Assembly: GCA_900768625.1 (NCBI GenBank)
Contig: CAAGDO010000060.1
Span: 1 to 21,269, forward strand
Length of the DNA: 21,269 nt
Source: Bacteroidaceae bacterium
Lineage (GTDB): Bacteria > Bacteroidota > Bacteroidia > Bacteroidales > Bacteroidaceae
Reading direction: 5' to 3'
Shown here: positions 1 through 7,459 of the stretch, piece after piece
How positions within the stretch are numbered: the first letter of the stretch is position 1
Layout of the letters: each line of letters starts with the position of its first letter
Position numbers and translations under genes: made by a program
Notes under the pieces: generated by a model
Databases searched by the model: none
The model's input: only the letters and a program-made list of their open reading frames with translations
Told to the model about the DNA's origin: nothing

Positions 1-65
1 CAAGGCCCAAAAACGCCTCAAAAATAAAGGCAAATCTTGAATTTCATAAAAGTTCAGACGACTTC
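1..65. repeat. MITE-like repeat element, copy A (right part only)
   Basis: This stretch matches positions 10078-10142 of the complete copy base for base without gaps, with 5 differences in 65. It ends in the right terminal inverted repeat at 44-65, whose outer end reads ...GACGACTTC. The left part of the element would lie before the start of the window. The stop codon and last six codons of the neighbouring minus-strand SGNH gene lie inside this copy. It carries no gene of its own. Confidence 0.85.
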
Positions 66-961
66 ATACCCGTATGTTGGGCCACAAGGAGGGAGAGTTT
101 TTGGGCACCTTGCGTGTTCAGGTGGTCGGAATCGTAGAAGTCATTGGCGGAGAAGAGGGGGGAGGCACTGAAATCCAGGTAGGTTGTCTGGGGATGGCGT
201 TGGAGGAATTGCTGGATACGGGAGTGCGTGTCGGCCAGTTGGTCGGCATTCTGGTGCTGACGGTAGGAGGGGCGGAGAGGCGTGGAGAGGAGGATGAGCC
301 GGACGTGGTTGGACTCGCAGAAGCGGGCGATGCTCTCGAGATGGGAGATGCCGTTAGTGGCTCGCGAGAGGTCAGTATAGGTGTTGCTTGCGGCCCGTTC
401 TTCGCCATTGTCCCAGTTCGTGGGGCGATGGGCCAGAGTGTACTCCAGCCCTTGTCCGTAGGCGCTCCAATGCATGCGGGGAGGCTGCCAGAGCTGTTTG
501 AGCTTTTCGCAATAGGTGGGGAAGGAGGTGATTTCCCAGTCGTAGACGCTCAGATGGGGATGGATGTTGCAGTCCATGTAGAGGCGGTAGCGGTTGGCCA
601 GATACCATTCTTTTCCGTCTTCCAGTTCTTCATAGAGCGAGAAGTCGGAGATGGGCAACACCACCATGCGCAGATTCGGCATGGGGTAATGATGTAGCAG
701 GAAATCATCATAGCGCAGTGTTTGCGACACCTGTGCCAACGAATAAGCCCGTTTGCTGATTCGCTCGGGTGCTATGCCATAGTAGGTGTGGGAAGAGCCC
801 AGGATGAGAACATCGATCTCCTCGCTGTGTGCTTTCATGTGGGCATGCTTCGCCTTCGAAGGGTTGGGTACACTTCGAATGTAGGATTCGCCTGCCGAGA
901 GGGGGAGGAGGAGAATTGCGGCGAAGAGGAGGATGCGGAAAAGAGGACGAAGGCTTGGCAT
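44..961 (-). CDS. SGNH/DltD-like esterase-fold protein, partner of the adjacent MBOAT acyltransferase
   Basis: A 305-residue protein with one hydrophobic N-terminal segment (about residues 7-23) that should act as a signal peptide or membrane anchor, placing the rest outside the cytoplasmic membrane. The GSSH motif at residues 55-58 matches SGNH block I, with S57 as the likely nucleophile. DSDH at 277-280 matches block V with its catalytic Asp/His. In alginate, D-alanine and peptidoglycan acylation systems, a protein of this fold works with an MBOAT protein to move acyl groups onto an extracytoplasmic glycan. The MBOAT gene ends 67 bp upstream on the same strand, so co-transcription is likely. 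The acyl acceptor is unknown. Oddity: the last six residues (KSSELL) and the stop codon come from the repeat element at 1-65, so the native C-terminus has probably been replaced. All visible catalytic blocks lie before the junction. Confidence 0.8.
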   Translation of the reverse strand: MPSLRPLFRILLFAAILLLPLSAGESYIRSVPNPSKAKHAHMKAHSEEIDVLILGSSHTYYGIAPERISKRAYSLAQVSQTLRYDDFLLHHYPMPNLRMVVLPISDFSLYEELEDGKEWYLANRYRLYMDCNIHPHLSVYDWEITSFPTYCEKLKQLWQPPRMHWSAYGQGLEYTLAHRPTNWDNGEERAASNTYTDLSRATNGISHLESIARFCESNHVRLILLSTPLRPSYRQHQNADQLADTHSRIQQFLQRHPQTTYLDFSASPLFSANDFYDSDHLNTQGAQKLSLLVAQHTGMKSSELL

Positions 962-1028
962 GAAAAAAGGAGGGAGGGGTGAGCGTGGAACAGAGAAGGG
1001 GGATTCGAGAGATGGAACGGGAACGGCC

Positions 1029-2492
1029 TCAGAACTGGAAATAGATGAATGCGCTCTGCTGTCCGCCCCAATAGAGCGTGGAGAGAATCAGTGCATAGTA
1101 GATCATCCATCTCATTCCCCTGAAGCGCAGCAGACCGTTGCCGCTGAAGTCGAGGGGATGGTTGCGATGGCGGGTGACCCATTCTGTGGCCAGTACGAGC
1201 AGGATGGGGAGGAAGGCCGCCCATCCGCAGAAGGGTTTGGCGAAAGGCATCTCGGTCAGCATCTTTCCGATGTGGGCAGTGGCTTCGCCCAATGTGTCTG
1301 AGCGGAACAGAACCCACCCGATGCAGACGAAGGCAAAGGTGGCAACCATCTGCACGGCCTCTTTTCCTGTCGGAAACCAACGGGAAAGGTTGCTTTGCGG
1401 AGCGTTGACGGAGGCTTCGGAAGGCGCTGGGACAGTCTTGCGAGGGGAAAGGACTTGGGGAAGAAATCCGATCAGCTGGAAGAGTCCCCAGGCAATGAAG
1501 GTCCAGTTTGCTCCATGCCAGATGCCACTGATAAGGAAGACGAGAGCAATGTTGCGCATATGGCAGGCATGGCTGCAACGTGATCCTCCGAGGGGAATAT
1601 AGACATAGTCCTTCAGCCAGGTCATCAGGCTGATGTGCCAGCGTCGCCAGAATTCGGGAACGCTACGTGAGAAGTAGGGGAGATGGAAATTGCGGGTGAG
1701 TCGGATGCCAAACATCCGTGCTGCTCCGATGGCAATGTCGGAATAGCCTGAGAAGTCGCCGTAGATCTGGAAGGCGAAGAGGAGGGCTGCGGTCCAGAGT
1801 TGCGGTCCTGTTGCAGAGGGGTCGGAGAAGACCATGTCGACCAAGGGGGCACAACGGTCGGCCAGCAGCATCTTCTTGACGAAGCCCCATAGCATGAGGC
1901 GGAAGCCATTGACGAAGTCGGCATAGGATGCGGTTCGAGGGCGCTGCATCTGAGGCAGGAGGTCTGAGGCGCGCTCGATGGGACCGGCCACAAGTTGGGG
2001 GAAAAAGCTGACGAAGGCGGCAAAGGCAACGGCATCACGGCAGGCGTCCATCCGTCCCCGATAGACATCGGCCATATAGCTTACAATCTGGAACGTATAG
2101 AAACTAATGCCGACAGGAAGAAGCAGATGGAGCAGGGGAAAGGGGTGGGAGGTTCCCAAGGCTGCCAGCAGGGCGTTGCATTCGCCGATGAAGAAGTCAT
2201 AGTATTTGAACAATGCCAGTGTGCCCAGACAGATTCCCGTTCCAGTCAGGAACGTGAGGCATCGGCGTTGCTGGGAATGCGACGCTGTCGGACCGATGGC
2301 TAAGGCCGACAGGAATCCCACGGCGGTCATTCCCACGATGAGGGCAAGAAAGCGCAGGTCCCACCAGGCATAGAAGACGTAGCTGAGTGCCACGAGCACA
2401 GCGTTCTGGAGTTTCAGACTCCTGCGGGAACCCCAGTAGAGCAGCAGGGCCAGGGGGAAAAAGCAAAGGAAGGCGTAGGAATTGAACAGCAT
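1029..2492 (-). CDS. MBOAT family membrane-bound O-acyltransferase (AlgI/DltB/PatA-like)
   Basis: A 487-residue polytopic membrane protein starting MLFNSYAFLCFFPLALLLYW, a start typical of AlgI-like MBOAT proteins. Two diagnostic blocks are present: FWRRWHISLMTWLKDYVYIP, containing H286, and GIWHGANWTFIAWG, containing H326, which corresponds to the conserved MBOAT active-site histidine. Length matches the AlgI group (about 470-520 residues). The family transfers acyl groups, usually acetyl, from a cytoplasmic donor across the membrane to a polysaccharide, peptidoglycan or teichoic acid. It sits between a GH109-like oxidoreductase gene (43 bp upstream) and an SGNH partner gene (67 bp downstream), all on the minus strand. 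The MBOAT-SGNH pair is the classic arrangement. Substrate cannot be read from sequence; a surface or exopolysaccharide is the natural guess. Confidence 0.93.
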   Translation of the reverse strand: MLFNSYAFLCFFPLALLLYWGSRRSLKLQNAVLVALSYVFYAWWDLRFLALIVGMTAVGFLSALAIGPTASHSQQRRCLTFLTGTGICLGTLALFKYYDFFIGECNALLAALGTSHPFPLLHLLLPVGISFYTFQIVSYMADVYRGRMDACRDAVAFAAFVSFFPQLVAGPIERASDLLPQMQRPRTASYADFVNGFRLMLWGFVKKMLLADRCAPLVDMVFSDPSATGPQLWTAALLFAFQIYGDFSGYSDIAIGAARMFGIRLTRNFHLPYFSRSVPEFWRRWHISLMTWLKDYVYIPLGGSRCSHACHMRNIALVFLISGIWHGANWTFIAWGLFQLIGFLPQVLSPRKTVPAPSEASVNAPQSNLSRWFPTGKEAVQMVATFAFVCIGWVLFRSDTLGEATAHIGKMLTEMPFAKPFCGWAAFLPILLVLATEWVTRHRNHPLDFSGNGLLRFRGMRWMIYYALILSTLYWGGQQSAFIYFQF

Positions 2493-2535
2493 GTTGTGGG
2501 GGGGGAAAGGTCGGGAAAGTTTGGACGACTTCGGC

Positions 2536-3702
2536 TTATCCTTCGAGGAAGTCGGGAATCTCCACGGGCATTCCTCCTTGGGCAGCGGAGCGCTGCGTCA
2601 GTTCTGCCAGGCAGGACCATTCAGCGGCATCGTAGACGTCGATGTCGAGGGGGAGTCCATGGTGGAGACAATGGATGAGGCGGGCGTCCATGGCATAGTT
2701 CATTGCGTTGGGCACCTGCAGGTCTGTTCCTTGCTGCCAGAGCCGTGAGGCTTCGGAGGTGCTGAATTTCTGGAGGAAGCGTCGGGCATCCATTCCCGTG
2801 AAGCAGTGGGATTCCGTCTGCACGGTTTCGAGCGGATACTTCTGGGCATAGGCCAACGTGCCGCATACGGTCTGCATGCGGCTGTAGGGACGATGGGTGG
2901 TCACGTCGAGCTGGAGCAGGATGCTCACGCCCTTGACGGTGCGGATGAGTGCCGTGTTGATTCTTCCTATCGGGAAATTGCCTATGTTCGCTCCTTCTGA
3001 CGTGATGCTCACCAAATGGTGCATGCGGTCTGTGCGGTGGAATCCCAGCAATTGGGCGATGGGGCCGATGGCATGCGTCGGGTAGGGATTTCCCCCGTGA
3101 AGCGCACAGGAACGTTCAATCCAGTCGTTGGCGGGATTGTCGGCCATATGCCGCATGCCCTCCGGGGTGAGATCGTGGATGTAGGCTCCTTCGCAGTGGG
3201 TGATCTGTCCGAAGAGTCCCTGACGATGCATTTCGAGCACCTGGAGATGGAACACATCGTAGCAGCAGTTCTCTGTCATGAAGCAGTGGCGCTGCGTCCG
3301 TTCGGCTGTGGTCACCAGCTGGCGGCACTCCTCAATCGTTGTGGCAGCAGGCACTTCCACGGCCACGTGTTTGCCGTGGTTCATGGCATAGATGGCCATT
3401 TCGGCATGCGTGTGCCATTCGGTGCAGATGTACACGAGGTCGATGTCCGGCCGTTCGCAGGCTTCCTTCCAGGCTTCAGGGCCACAAAGGGCATCGGCTT
3501 CCGGACGCTGGCTCCGGCTGAGATTTTCGGCAGCCAGTTCAAGCCGTTGCGCATCGGTGTCGACTATGCAGCGGATGGTGGCATGGGGGATGCTGGCGTA
3601 GCGGATAAGGGTTTTCATGCCCCGTTTTCCGAGTCCCACAAGGGCTATGCGCACCGTCGGGATGGGAGGGCACTGGAGGAGAAGGGCAGACTGTGGTTTC
3701 AT
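2536..3702 (-). CDS. Gfo/Idh/MocA-family oxidoreductase, GH109-like
   Basis: A 388-residue protein. The N-terminal Rossmann fold has the dinucleotide-binding GLGKRG at residues 23-28, and CTEWHTHAEMAIYAMNHGKH followed by VAVEVP matches the second half of the Gfo/Idh/MocA NAD(P)-binding domain. The C-terminal half carries TENCCY (143-148) and GGNPYPTHAIGPIAQ (203-217), which resemble the GH109 alpha-N-acetylgalactosaminidase subgroup; that subgroup cleaves glycosides by a transient NAD-dependent oxidation. Most GH109 proteins I know are longer and exported. This one starts directly before the Rossmann fold, has no signal peptide and is probably cytoplasmic, so a plain sugar dehydrogenase is also possible. 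It is the first gene of a probable unit with the MBOAT and SGNH genes. No convincing -7 box was seen in the short space after the rpmE2 terminator. Confidence 0.8.
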   Translation of the reverse strand: MKPQSALLLQCPPIPTVRIALVGLGKRGMKTLIRYASIPHATIRCIVDTDAQRLELAAENLSRSQRPEADALCGPEAWKEACERPDIDLVYICTEWHTHAEMAIYAMNHGKHVAVEVPAATTIEECRQLVTTAERTQRHCFMTENCCYDVFHLQVLEMHRQGLFGQITHCEGAYIHDLTPEGMRHMADNPANDWIERSCALHGGNPYPTHAIGPIAQLLGFHRTDRMHHLVSITSEGANIGNFPIGRINTALIRTVKGVSILLQLDVTTHRPYSRMQTVCGTLAYAQKYPLETVQTESHCFTGMDARRFLQKFSTSEASRLWQQGTDLQVPNAMNYAMDARLIHCLHHGLPLDIDVYDAAEWSCLAELTQRSAAQGGMPVEIPDFLEG

Positions 3703-3784
3703 GGGGAGGGCTGTGAGGTTGGAGAGGAGCGGCGGCTACGGCCGTGGGGCTCAAGGAAATAGGTTGGTGGAGGGGATAGGAAAC

Positions 3785-3820
3785 GAAAAAAGTGGACACG
3801 CCATTCTGACGCATCCACTT
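3785..3820 (-). terminator. Intrinsic terminator downstream of rpmE2
   Basis: Read on the minus strand, a 7-bp perfect stem (AAGTGGA at 3814-3820 pairing with TCCACTT at 3790-3796) encloses a loop that can pair partly inside, and is followed at once by a run of six T. This is a standard Rho-independent terminator about 95 bp past the rpmE2 stop, and it separates rpmE2 from the GH109-like gene. Confidence 0.75.
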
Positions 3821-3915
3821 CATCACTTGTGTTACCTTTCTGTCGGAATTATCTCCAGTCTGAGTGAGCAGAACCGAGAGACACCGGTAAGTGCTTCCTG
3901 GTGAAGGAAAGTTTC

Positions 3916-4167
3916 TTACTTGCGGCTCTTTCCGTAGCGGCTCATGAACTTGTCGACGCGACCAGCGGTGTCGACGAGCTTTGACTTGCCGGTGTAGAAG
4001 GGGTGAGAAGTGCTTGAGATTTCAAGCTTCACTACGGGGTAAGTCTCACCTTCGAATTCCACTGTTTCAGTGGTCTTGCAGGTGGAGCGTGAAAGGAACA
4101 TGTCGCCATTGCTCATGTCCTTGAATACTACGGGACGATAATTCTCAGGATGAATACCTTGTTTCAT
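3916..4167 (-). CDS. rpmE2: 50S ribosomal protein L31 type B
   Basis: An 83-residue protein starting MKQGIHPENYRPVVFKDMSN, with ISSTSHPFYTGKSKLVDTAG near the middle and a C-terminal GRVDKFMSRYGK. These are hallmark segments of ribosomal protein L31, and the length of about 83 residues is that of type B. It has a single cysteine (in STCKT) and so lacks the zinc-binding cysteines of the type A (C+) form. L31 sits on the large subunit and contributes to an intersubunit bridge. It appears to be a single-gene unit, with a clear Bacteroidetes promoter upstream (4244-4275) and a terminator downstream (3785-3820). The 5' leader is about 75 nt. Confidence 0.97.
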   Translation of the reverse strand: MKQGIHPENYRPVVFKDMSNGDMFLSRSTCKTTETVEFEGETYPVVKLEISSTSHPFYTGKSKLVDTAGRVDKFMSRYGKSRK

Positions 4168-4243
4168 TGTTTGCTATAGCTTTGTTGTTTATCGATAACG
4201 AATTTGGTTGGTAACAACTTCGTGTAATGGTCTGAATCGGCTG

Positions 4244-4275
4244 CAAAAGTACGAATATTTTCTGTTAGTGCCAAG
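4244..4275 (-). promoter_or_regulatory. Bacteroidetes-type promoter for rpmE2
   Basis: On the minus strand TACTTTTG (4244-4251) fits the -7 consensus TAnnTTTG exactly. A CTTG (4272-4275), close to the -33 TTTG, lies 20 bp upstream. It is 76 bp from the rpmE2 start codon. Confidence 0.65.
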
Positions 4276-4366
4276 TTTGACCGTTCATTTTTTACTCTAG
4301 AGGGTGAGGAAGCGGGGTGAAACGCTGGTTTAATGCCTTATTCCCGATGTCTTTTGGCAGAAAAGG

Positions 4367-4418
4367 ACGGAGATTACGCGTTGACTTCTGAGGAGGGGAA
4401 GGAACGTGTGATCTCCGT
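4367..4418. terminator. Stem-loop after malQ (possible terminator)
   Basis: Arms at 4367-4380 (ACGGAGATTACGCG) and 4405-4418 (CGTGTGATCTCCGT) pair at 12 of 14 positions around a 24-nt loop. It lies 26 bp past the malQ stop. On the minus strand only a weak CCTTTT follows, so this may be a Rho-type or processing hairpin. The stem core recurs in the hairpin at 20377-20458. Confidence 0.55.
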
Positions 4419-4443
4419 GTGATGAGGTCTTTGGCTTGGGTTT

Positions 4444-7131
4444 TCAACGTCCGGACTGGCGGATGAGGGCGTGGAGCTTTTCGCTGAATCCGGAGTTGCT
4501 GATGAGTGCTTCCAGCGGGAGGTGCATGCGGTAGCGCCAATACTGGTCAGGGTTGGCCGGCACGTTGATCTGTTCGCGTTCGGGATGGGGATTGCGCAGG
4601 ATGGGGGAGATGGCCGTGAAATCCTGGAACGACAGGAGGCAGAACATGGAGGGGCTCTCCAAGTGCGCCTTCACCACCTCCTCGCATACTTCAGGTGAGG
4701 CCTCTTCGGGGGCTTCCCCTGAATGGCCCAAGGCTTCATGCCAGAAGGCTGTGGTCTGTTCGCGGTTTTCTTTCCACCAGAGGCGAAGGGGCGGCATATC
4801 GTGTGTGGCAATGGTCGATACGCTCAGGTAGGGATTCGCTGCCAACACACCGAAGCGGTGACCCCAAGCCTTCGGCATACGCTGGATTTCGAGTGAGAGA
4901 ATGTCGAGATCTTCGAGTACGCCCTTCACGCATGCCGGTACCATACCCAGGTCTTCGGCACAAGGCAGCATGCCTGTTCCGTGAAGAGGAAAGAGGGTTG
5001 TCGGGGCAATCTCCTGAGTCGGGGCCTGACCCTGTGGCGTCGGGGGGAAAGGATAGTTCACAATGGCCGGCATCTTGCGCATGGCCTCTTCGCGCCAGAA
5101 CTCATTGTGGCGGAAGTAGAAGAAGTCATCGTGCAACCGGTTGAACGCATCGCGCTGCGAGGGTTCGAGATCGTGGAAGCGGCGGGTCAGTTGGGCCGAC
5201 ACGCGCGGATGATAGTGGTCTGGGCGGTCAGGGTCGACGACGAAGAACACCTCCGTGGCTGTGTCGAGCAGCTCCTCCTTCAAGGCACCGTCGATGTCCA
5301 AAGCCTCGATCTTTCGCTGGCTTTCATATTCCTCCTTGAGCAAGAGACCGTGGGGCGTGGCGGTGAAGAACGGTTTCACCTTGTCTGCCCCATAGGCGTG
5401 GCAAAGCTCATCCATCCGTTCCTGAGAGATCAGCGGATGGGTGGCCAGCTCCATCGGCATGTCGAATCCGAAGGAGCGGATCTCCTTCTCCGTGAAGGGG
5501 AGTGCCGGACGGAAATGGCCCAATACACCATATATATGTTGTGTGGGTACTTCCCAGATGCGGAAGAAGCCCAGTACATGGTCAATGCGGTAGGCATCGA
5601 AATAGCGTCCCATATGGGCCAGACGACGTCGCCACCAGGCATAGCCATCCTTTGCCATCTCCTCCCAATTGTAGGTGGGGAAGCCCCAGTTCTGTCCTCT
5701 CGTGGCGAAGTCATCAGGCGGTGCTCCAGCCTGTCCGTCGAAGTGGAACAGACGGTGGTCCTTCCATGCCGGAGCACTGTCGGGCGAAATGCCGATGGGA
5801 ATATCACCCTTGAGCATGACGCCCAGCGCAGTCGCTTCGTCGTGGACGTGCAGCATCTGGCGGTGGAGAAGGAACTGCAGGAACTTGTGGAACAGACGGT
5901 CCTTGTCCATGCCGAAGGCGTCTGTCGAATCCGAGGGCCATTGACGGAAATTCGCCGTATGGTGGAACGTTCTCAGGGTGCAGAATGAAGCATAATCCTC
6001 CAGCCATGCAGCCTCTTCGTTGCAGAAGTCCTTGAATGCCTTGCTCTGCGTGATCTCCTTGCCCAATTCCTTGAACAGCGCATGGGCAAAGCGCATCTTC
6101 AGGGCAAAGGCCTGCTCATAATCCACTTCGCCCAGGGCATTGAGCTTCTTGCCTTCCGCTTCGCACTGCTTGAATGCTCTCGTGTCGGTCCATTCCGAGG
6201 GAGAAAGATAGATGGGATGCAGGGCAAACACGGACACACAGTTGTAGGGATAAGAGTCGCGCCATGAGCCGTTGGTCGTCGTGTCATTGATCGGCAGCAG
6301 CTGTACGGCCTTCATACCGCAATCCGCAGCCCATCTCACAAAGGTCAGCAGGTCAGCGAAGTCGCCCACACCCCAGCTCTTGCCACTCAAGAGCGAGAAT
6401 ACGGGCATGACCACGCCCGCTGCCTTCCATTGCGGCGTGACGCTACGGGGCAGATTGTCCGCTCTCACCACGTTGAAGTGCGGCAGTCCTTTCTTCAAGT
6501 CCGGCTGTGCGGGCCACGAACGGTTGTCGCCCGTTTCCCATTCCGGTGCTGAGGCCGTGTTTGTGATCAGGTATTTATAGTCAAATCCAGCTGCGGCATC
6601 GTCGTTGCTGATGGGGAAGACCCATTCCGTGGGGCTTGTGCGGTGCATCACCTGAGGTGTTTCCCAGTTTCCCAAGTCTGGCGTACTGCCACACACTGCC
6701 CAGTGCTTTCCTTCAGGGAGTGGCGGCGAAGTGAGGATGAGCAAATGCGAGGAAGAGAGCAACGGTTCGACCGATTCGTTACGGTGCGGACCGATCATCA
6801 TCGCAGGGGAGAAGGGCGCGTGGTGGAACGCGTCGGACGTATGCTCCTCGGTCCACACATCTGTAAAGCGCACGTGGTTGCGTTTTTCTATGTGGAAGAA
6901 ACGCCAGCTGTTGTGTTCGGAACGGAGGGTCAGACCTTCCTCGTTCGTGATGCGATAGGCATGGCGCACCGTCAGCGTGTTGTCGGGTGCATCGAGCTGG
7001 GCAGTCCAGTGGGTGCCATCGGCCGTCTGCATTTTCACGGCTTGAGGTTTCTCATCGTTGAAGGCGCAGACGATTTCCACCGTTTCGCCCCATTGGGTAT
7101 GGTAGCAAATGTTGAATTCCAATGATTTCAT
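4444..7131 (-). CDS. malQ: 4-alpha-glucanotransferase, GH77 with two N-terminal CBM20-like domains (DPE2 type)
   Basis: An 895-residue amylomaltase that moves alpha-1,4-glucan segments between maltooligosaccharides, glycogen or other acceptors in the cytoplasm. Two starch-binding CBM20-like modules come first (about residues 1-100 and 125-225; the second contains AVCGSTPDLGNWE, a typical CBM20 signature). The GH77 barrel starts near residue 240 with PVFSLLSGKSWGVGDF. The catalytic residues are recognisable: nucleophile D517 in YRIDHVLG, acid/base E726 in CAEDLGMVP, and D778 in ATHDMPPLRLWW. The length and the long stretch between D517 and E726 match plant DPE2 and its Bacteroidetes relatives rather than the roughly 500-residue bacterial MalQ. 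No signal peptide. No maltose or glycogen genes flank it here; the gene upstream is divergent and unrelated. Confidence 0.95.
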   Translation of the reverse strand: MKSLEFNICYHTQWGETVEIVCAFNDEKPQAVKMQTADGTHWTAQLDAPDNTLTVRHAYRITNEEGLTLRSEHNSWRFFHIEKRNHVRFTDVWTEEHTSDAFHHAPFSPAMMIGPHRNESVEPLLSSSHLLILTSPPLPEGKHWAVCGSTPDLGNWETPQVMHRTSPTEWVFPISNDDAAAGFDYKYLITNTASAPEWETGDNRSWPAQPDLKKGLPHFNVVRADNLPRSVTPQWKAAGVVMPVFSLLSGKSWGVGDFADLLTFVRWAADCGMKAVQLLPINDTTTNGSWRDSYPYNCVSVFALHPIYLSPSEWTDTRAFKQCEAEGKKLNALGEVDYEQAFALKMRFAHALFKELGKEITQSKAFKDFCNEEAAWLEDYASFCTLRTFHHTANFRQWPSDSTDAFGMDKDRLFHKFLQFLLHRQMLHVHDEATALGVMLKGDIPIGISPDSAPAWKDHRLFHFDGQAGAPPDDFATRGQNWGFPTYNWEEMAKDGYAWWRRRLAHMGRYFDAYRIDHVLGFFRIWEVPTQHIYGVLGHFRPALPFTEKEIRSFGFDMPMELATHPLISQERMDELCHAYGADKVKPFFTATPHGLLLKEEYESQRKIEALDIDGALKEELLDTATEVFFVVDPDRPDHYHPRVSAQLTRRFHDLEPSQRDAFNRLHDDFFYFRHNEFWREEAMRKMPAIVNYPFPPTPQGQAPTQEIAPTTLFPLHGTGMLPCAEDLGMVPACVKGVLEDLDILSLEIQRMPKAWGHRFGVLAANPYLSVSTIATHDMPPLRLWWKENREQTTAFWHEALGHSGEAPEEASPEVCEEVVKAHLESPSMFCLLSFQDFTAISPILRNPHPEREQINVPANPDQYWRYRMHLPLEALISNSGFSEKLHALIRQSGR

Positions 7132-7459
7132 GGAGGGATAAAATAGGGTTGGTTGATGCTTTGATTAGCCTCTCCTGAGGGGGAGATGGGCCAAGCGGCC
7201 GTAAAGTTAAAGATAATTTGCGGAATGCGATGTGTTTTTCAAGATGAAGATAACAGAAATGAAAGATTTGGGCGAAAAGTATAATGCGAAGTCTATGGCG
7301 AATATCTGGAATTTTACAGTGCATTTTGCAAAATTAGTGGTTATTTGTGCCTTAATGTGGGGAAAAACAACTAAATTTGTTGCCGTCTTGGGTGTACTTT
7401 AGCAGGTAGCCCCCTGATCAACCCCTATCCTTACTGATCCGATAATCTTTTTTGAATCC
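7132..7459. other. Divergent intergenic region between malQ and the NfnAB fusion
   Basis: 328 bp, AT-rich compared with its neighbours, with no plausible gene. On the plus strand it holds a TAnnTTTG box at 7372-7379. For malQ, a weaker minus-strand TATCTTTA (7208-7215) is the best -7 candidate, without a well-placed -33. No convincing operator was seen. A C/T-rich stretch lies just before the 7460 start. Confidence 0.5.
7372..7379 (+). promoter_or_regulatory. Candidate -7 box for the NfnAB-fusion gene
   Basis: TAAATTTG fits the TAnnTTTG consensus exactly, but no good TTTG is found 19-20 bp upstream (the nearest, at 7344-7347, is 24 bp away). It would give a leader of roughly 70 nt before the ATG at 7460. 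Confidence 0.4.

Noticed and set aside
74..697. A 207-codon plus-strand frame at the left end
   Set aside because: It is antisense to the SGNH gene, which has a signal segment and both catalytic blocks; the plus-strand product is a Gly/Val-rich shadow.
4168..4443. A ribosomal-protein autoregulatory leader for rpmE2
   Set aside because: Apart from the promoter and the malQ hairpin, no stable structure is evident in the roughly 75-nt leader.
4981..5988. A 335-codon plus-strand frame inside malQ
   Set aside because: It is opposite the conserved GH77 catalytic region, and its translation shows no family motif.
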